The notes below the pieces were generated by a model. The model searched no databases. It was not told the DNA's origin and saw nothing but the letters and a program-made list of their open reading frames with translations. The translations under genes were made by a program, and so were the position numbers. Positions 59,455 to 64,000 of a DNA stretch of 64,000 nt are shown piece by piece (within the stretch, counting starts at the first letter, position 1; each line of letters begins with the position of its first letter). The DNA comes from Chrysomallon squamiferum (taxonomy: Eukaryota; Mollusca; Gastropoda; Neomphalida; Peltospiridae), in NCBI GenBank assembly GCA_012295275.1, contig CM022670.1, positions 16,047,698 to 16,111,697 of the forward strand, read 5' to 3'.

Positions 59455-62400
59455 ATTTCCATGACAAACCATATCTGATACAAGAAAATTTTAATTATTC
59501 AGAGAAAAACAACAATAGCAAACAATGCAATTTCACATTAACTTTTTAAAACATAAAATATACTTTAAAAAATATTTAAAGTAAGAATAAGTCTGATAAT
59601 TCCCAGATCATTTAATTAATTCAAATGATTTAAAACCACTGCGAGAAGGTTATATTTTATCTGTTCATGTAAAGACTCCAACATTAGCTTGTACCCATAA
59701 GTGTAGGCCAAAGCAAGGACTTGAAACAGTCTTCCAAATCCATCAATGCCTATATCAGCCATATCTAAAACTAGATGTGTTAGCTGATGCTGTTGAAGTA
59801 AAACCAGTATACACTCAAAAGCTTTGGACCAAACATCTGCAATTAAAAAAAATATATATGTATATATATATATTTATAAATAATTGCTTAATGAAGTTAG
59901 AAAACAACCTTTAACCCTCTGTATCCCAAATTTCCAAATGAAACATCAAAAATAATAACAACTGCCTTCAAATTGGGGGCCACTAATGTTTTTTTATTTT
60001 AACTGCTCCAAAATACAACTGATGTTTTAAATAAAATACATGCTTTGTCAAAAGGTAAAGAATAAAAAGAAATCTTGTTTTATTATTTTAAAAGATATTT
60101 TTACGATTCCACTGTTAAGACATGCTTACAAAGATATCTGTTAAAGAAACAAACCCATCACTGACACAAGAGCCAGTTTTCTTAAAGACTTCCACCCAGG
60201 CAGGAACTGAGACAGCATGTGACCGACATCAAGTCGATGAGTGGCATTCAGAGCAAACGCTTCTAACTTTGTCTCACACACCATTCTCTGAGCTGTACAG
60301 TGAGTTTTAAAATAATTATCAAACACAGTGAAACATACATGCACCTTTATACTAAAACAAACTAATATTGATATATATATTTACCTAGACTAATTACATT
60401 TCTGCCAGTGTTTAAACATTATACTGATACTTCAAACAAAAACAAAAATACTAAACAAACCTCAACTAATTAAAATAAATAAATAAATAAAAAATTACCT
60501 TTACAGTATTTTGGCAGAAATTTATCAAACTATTCCGAACTGTAAATAATGTGTCTATTATTGTTTATCATCAGATATATCTGATTTACATTAATTTAAA
60601 TGATCCTTTGACTTTGGATTAAAAGAAATGTATAATATATATTTTATTTTTAAATATTAAAATTTTGAGAAGTAACAATATATTAGTAATATAAATTTTA
60701 GAGTATTAAAGCAAATTAAAGATATTTATCTAAGAATGAACAAAGAAAAGCATTTTAATAGGAATACATACTACAAATTGACTTTGTGAATTGATTGCAC
60801 AAATTACACTGGCATTTAAAACTTCTGAAAGATCGTGACAAATCTGTACAAACACAAGGTGCTGATGACATCAGAGACAAGGGTGCAAGTATGGGTCTTC
60901 TTGGCATGGTAATGGCTTCATCGAAAAGATCAAATTCATCTGCACCAGTTTCTGTTCGAATGCGTTCCGATTCACTTGTCTGCAGTCTGACAGATGTAGA
61001 ATGAGACTGACCTTCACTGCTGTTATCCTTATGTTCTGATCCTTCTCCTGGCTGTATATTTTTTAAACTAGATGTTTTAGGGGAATCTGTTGTGGATGAT
61101 GTTGATGCTTCTGGAATAACATCCATTGATTTTCTTCGCTTGTTTTTGTCACCGTTGTTGCTACCTGACGGAGATACACTGTTGTCTCTGGTTACATCAT
61201 TATCTGTTTTGTATGAAGATATGAGATTTAAACCAACAGTGCTTTGTGCAGAAGTATGTGACTGTCCCACAGCCCCGCAAATCAAACACATCAATTCTGT
61301 TAAACTCTCCTCGGAAACAAGAATGTTTTTCAGTGAAATATGCAGCAGACTTCCCACATTAATCACAGAACGAAGGAACGTAACAATATGAGGAAAACTA
61401 GAAATACTGATGGTCTGTATGGTTAAATTTTTTAAATGTTCTATAAAAATTTGTTGGAGTTCTTTGTTGGTGTTGACATATTCAAACTCACTGCCTTGTA
61501 AAGTTAGAGTGGTACAAAATGCAGCTGTTTTCAGAAGGTCCCGCTGCAGTTCTGATGGGTCCTCGACTGTCAAAAATCTGCCAGCCGCAATGTTTCTTAA
61601 AATCCACTGTTCCTGCTGTGAATGGAATGTAAGAACATCAAGCTGATTCGTAGGGATGTGATTTGTTGACCCATCTGAAATTTTTTTAAAAACATTATAT
61701 ATATATTATATTTAGCCTTTGTTTCAACTTTAAAAACAAAAATCTAATTCAAAATCTGCCAAAGGTTTGCCATGGTCAACAACATACCACAGATTTACAT
61801 TCACAGATAAAGAACCATCTTGGCACACAGTAAAACTGTTTACAATAGTTTAATGTAATTTATTATAAAATATATTTTATTTATTTATATGTAATTACAT
61901 GATTTACATTAAATCAGACAACTGATATTCTTAATTTTACTAACATGAATTTTACCTATCAATAACAGAGAAATCATATATAAAAATACAGAATGTATAA
62001 CTATTCCATTTTCAGTGTGATTAATAACTTACATTTGAAATTTCTGACACAAGCACTTAGATTGAGTAAAAACTGGCGACTGTAGTAGAAGGTTTTGAAA
62101 TCAGGGTAAATTCTCTGCTGAAACAAATCCACTGAAAGTGGCTGCAAAGTACCTAACAGGTTGCTCCATCTCAGAGAACACAATCTTTTCCATGCTAACT
62201 CCACATCAATTCCTAAACACAGAATTAAGTAAAAAAATTAAGTGCAAAATATTGTAACACTATATGGAAACATTAATAGTCATGCGCCTGAATTATTAAT
62301 GTCACCTTATAACTTGTTCAAATTGAGAAGTGTGGGATTTTCAGTGACTTAAATAGACTGGAGGATTAATTCAGAATTAAATAAACAAAACAGAGAAATC

Positions 62401-62916
62401 ATATTCAGATTAGAAAATATGTAACAGCATAGGGAAATATTATTATGTTGAATTATTAATGTCAAAACACAGCATGTCCAAACTGAGAACTGTGTAATTT
62501 CCAGTCTCTTGGAGAACATATAAAGTCATTCAGCCTGGAACAATATAAACTAATCATAATGGTAATTTGATTTTTAATAATTTCAGATGGCATTAATTAT
62601 TTTAGCTTTATATAACAACACCATTAAATCTATCTATTTCATATACAAACATAAACACATTTCATTGTGTATAAATGTGTGTGTATTTAATATTCAAAAC
62701 AACAGATTATACATCTAACATTTTAAAAACAGAATATTATTTCAGCTATAATAAATACAAGAATACATTCTTAAGAAAACACAAGCCGTAGTCTGTTCAA
62801 ACAAAGTGAAATGAAAATTGCTTGTGTACCATGTTTAAGTAAAATTGATTCCAATCGATTGAGATCATCTGCTTGAAGATATTTGACTATCTGATGTAGA
62901 ACTGGAAATGTCTGCT
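56056..62916 (-). CDS. LRRC41: LRRC41-like leucine-rich-repeat protein, 3' eleven exons (partial)
   Basis: LRRC41 (MUF1) is known as an Elongin B/C-binding substrate receptor of Cullin-RING ligases. Eleven exons in transcript order: 62916-62830, 62212-62033, 61674-60772, 60292-60155, 59836-59695, 59275-59181, 58721-58545, 58274-58125, 57250-57173, 56799-56730, 56290-56056; all phases agree, giving 750 residues (human protein about 812). The order matches human LRRC41: a helical N-terminal region (LESILLKHG, DVELAWKRL against human ALKKGLSTQAIWRRL), a Ser-rich acidic middle (ADEFDLFDEAI), several LRRs (LRKLALVSV, LDLGSNTF, LKILSMSRCGL, LHTLNLGNNRFG, LQKLNVGYNYL, LQELDISGNNVG) and an end HHFDDFIAQM resembling human QAFADYVSTM. 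The 5' exons with the expected Elongin BC-box are outside the window. Another LRR family is possible but less likely. Confidence 0.75.
56730..56799 (-). CDS. LRRC41: LRRC41-like exon: LRR
   Basis: Encodes IFLLPFLEKIFTTENKLQKL then NV. Phase 1 to 2, donor GTATGT. Confidence 0.83.
57173..57250 (-). CDS. LRRC41: LRRC41-like exon: LRR
   Basis: Encodes SFISAVVSHPVLHTLNLGNN then RF. Phase 1 to 1, donor GTAAGA. Confidence 0.85.
58125..58274 (-). CDS. LRRC41: LRRC41-like exon: two LRRs
   Basis: Encodes VDELYLDDNNRDGVATTIDE and LKILSMSRCGLPGSL. Phase 1 to 1. Confidence 0.85.
58545..58721 (-). CDS. LRRC41: LRRC41-like exon: two LRRs
   Basis: Encodes VVSLDLGSNTFSQTSFESVL and LRILNFAYCGLTGGQVVSLL, RNase-inhibitor-like repeats of about 28 residues. 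Phase 1 to 1. Confidence 0.85.
59181..59275 (-). CDS. LRRC41: LRRC41-like exon: LRR linker
   Basis: Encodes ISGSSSAEFQPMQQLLLNMA and PVELFELNIT. Phase 2 to 1. Confidence 0.75.
59695..59836 (-). CDS. LRRC41: LRRC41-like exon: LRR
   Basis: Encodes VWSKAFECILVLLQQHQLTH, LVLDMADIGIDGFGRLFQV and LALAYTYG. Phase 1 to 2; donor GTACAA fits the next exon. Confidence 0.78.
60155..60292 (-). CDS. LRRC41: LRRC41-like exon: first LRR
   Basis: Encodes QRMVCETKLEAFALN and LPGWKSLRKLALVSV. Phase 1 to 1. Acceptor gtacag, donor GTTTGT. Confidence 0.78.
60772..61674 (-). CDS. LRRC41: LRRC41-like large exon: Ser-rich middle and Cys cluster
   Basis: About 300 codons. First third is folded-looking (LTLQGSEFEYVNTNKELQQ, FLRSVINVGSLLHISLKN, LMCLICGAVGQ); the middle is Ser/Thr/Asn-rich with a basic NKRRKS patch; then the acidic ADEFDLFDEAI. 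The end carries five closely spaced cysteines (C-x-C-x11-C-x-C-x2-C). Two donors three bases apart (ends 60775 or 60772) keep phase 1. Confidence 0.8.
62033..62212 (-). CDS. LRRC41: LRRC41-like exon: N-terminal region
   Basis: Encodes IDVELAWKRLCSLRWSNLL and FYYSRQFLLNLSACVRNFK. Matches the position of human STQAIWRRLWDELMK. Donor GTAAGT. Confidence 0.8.
62830..62916 (-). CDS. LRRC41: LRRC41-like exon: N-terminal helical region
   Basis: First exon visible; encodes QTFPVLHQIVKYLQADDLNR and LESILLKH. Phase 1 at both ends. Resembles human [20 protein letters not shown]. Confidence 0.78.
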
Positions 62917-63334
62917 CTAAAATATAAAAAAAAGACAAAATTATGAAGAACATTTTTAAAGACAACATTATCCACTGTAATGATAAATAAACTTTCTGAC
63001 CTGCATAAAAGTAACTTCTACATATAAAATGAAACAATTATTTCTCATTTCTCTTTACTTATAATTGTTATTATTATGCAAGCACTAATACAGGGTTCAT
63101 TTTTTTCAAAGTTAACAAAAAGGCTGATGTAAATCCTATTCAAATTTTTTTATTAATGTTTTAAGTGAAGGGATATAGGTGTTTTTTTTATTTGGTTTTG
63201 AAAATGGTATCAATCAAATGACAAAATGAGCAAGAGTGCAGGCTGTCCAATATCACCATAATAGGATATTAAGGGTCCAGGAAACATTTCTGTCAAAATT
63301 TCCATTGATTTTCTTGTGATCATTCCCTTTATTA

Positions 63335-63931
63335 CCATATATACTTGTGTATAAGTCGAATTTTTGGGAGACTATATTAAGGTAACATTTTGGGGTTCGA
63401 CTTATACATAGGTAATGCTTTTGTAGCTGTTGCTGAAGAGTCACCATTTTGACTATTTTTTGCTACGGGATGCATCTAAAATAATTGCGGTCTTTCAGCT
63501 TTTCAAAAATATAATTTTATCGTATAAAATTTTTTGAAAAATTAAATAACAAAACCAAATATGAATGTAAAACATGATATTCTTCCGTTTAATGACATAA
63601 AAATACATTTTAAAGCGAAAAAACTGTCAGTACGGCGTTATGCCTTACGGCGTCTTGCAATGATCTAGGAATGCAGACTTCTCTGCCAAATTGCACTAAA
63701 TATCAGTCCTAATTTCATAAACAAAACTCACTTGTGTAATTGTAAAGAATTTGGTGAAATAATATTGCAATCGTCATTAATATCCACTACCGACAAATTG
63801 AAAACAAAGTGATGGTGCCTGGAATCTACAGTCGACTTATACACAAGTAATACCTAAAATGACGCAATTTTTGGTCTTAAAATACACATCGACTTATACA
63901 TAAAGGTCGCCTTGTACGCAAGTATATACAG
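63335..63931. mobile_element. 597-bp TA-flanked non-autonomous DNA element
   Basis: Left end CCATATATACTTGTGTATAA and inverted right end CTGTATATACTTGCGTACAA; both continue to AAG(T/G)CGA. TA lies on each side (63333-63334, 63932-63933). Both ends also carry inner inverted copies of the GTATAAGTCGA motif (near 63399, 63832 and 63888), so each end could fold on itself. No transposase frame. It sits upstream of the first visible exon of the LRRC41-like gene, probably in an intron. Confidence 0.65.
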
Positions 63932-64000
63932 TATTTTCTTTGGGATTATCTAAGGTAAATGATGAACTGACAGTGTATCTTCACTTAAAACTATGTAAAA

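Larger units (their letters stand above)
56291..62032 (-). other. Introns of the LRRC41-like gene
   Basis: Outside the exons listed, the sequence is AT-rich with A/T tracts (58727-58739, 59425-59452) and no repeat arrays comparable with those in ROR and MSH5. Confidence 0.5.

Noticed and set aside
63253-63447. Open frame near the right end
   Set aside because: Lies across the end of the TA-flanked element; no transposase motif.

Overview
The window is nuclear DNA from a bilaterian animal. It is strongly AT-rich and full of homopolymer tracts, microsatellites and minisatellites, and its genes are intron-rich with canonical GT-AG sites. Gene content points to an invertebrate, most plausibly a lophotrochozoan such as a mollusc. 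That placement is an inference from protein resemblance; the sequence does not name the species.

Four protein-coding genes are supported. (1) 4418-19314, + strand: the 3' nine exons of a ROR-family receptor tyrosine kinase (end of Ig, frizzled-like cysteine-rich domain, kringle, transmembrane helix, kinase, Ser/Pro-rich tail), with a long 3' UTR to about 24240. The signal peptide and first half of the Ig domain lie upstream of the window. (2) 42918-25416, - strand: a complete MSH5 (meiotic MutS homologue). I reconstructed 27 coding exons whose phases all agree, giving 871 residues. (3) 44653-45594, + strand: an intronless jun (AP-1 bZIP factor) of 313 residues with a compact upstream promoter region. 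(4) 62916-56056, - strand: the 3' eleven exons of a leucine-rich-repeat gene that best fits LRRC41 (750 residues seen; its 5' end is beyond the window).

Layout: ROR and MSH5 converge on a short intergenic gap (about 24.2-25.4 kb). MSH5 and jun diverge from a shared 1.7 kb region holding an E2F-type palindrome on the MSH5 side and, on the jun side, MEF2, CArG, CCAAT, CACGTG, a jun1-like TGATGTCA and two TGACTCA sites. About 9 kb without a convincing gene separates jun from LRRC41; within it, near 48.67-48.76 kb, lies a second cluster of CRE/TRE/MEF2/CACGTG sites. The rest is intron, UTR and repeats.

The genes do not form a pathway: ROR is a Wnt-type receptor, Jun a JNK-responsive factor, MSH5 a meiotic crossover factor and LRRC41 a probable Cullin-RING substrate adaptor. 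ROR, JUN and LRRC41 homologues are all on human 1p, so the arrangement may preserve an old linkage group. The oddest features are an apparent 1-base frameshift in the ROR transmembrane segment, three intronic minisatellites that have each copied a real exon-intron boundary, and the paired jun regulatory clusters.
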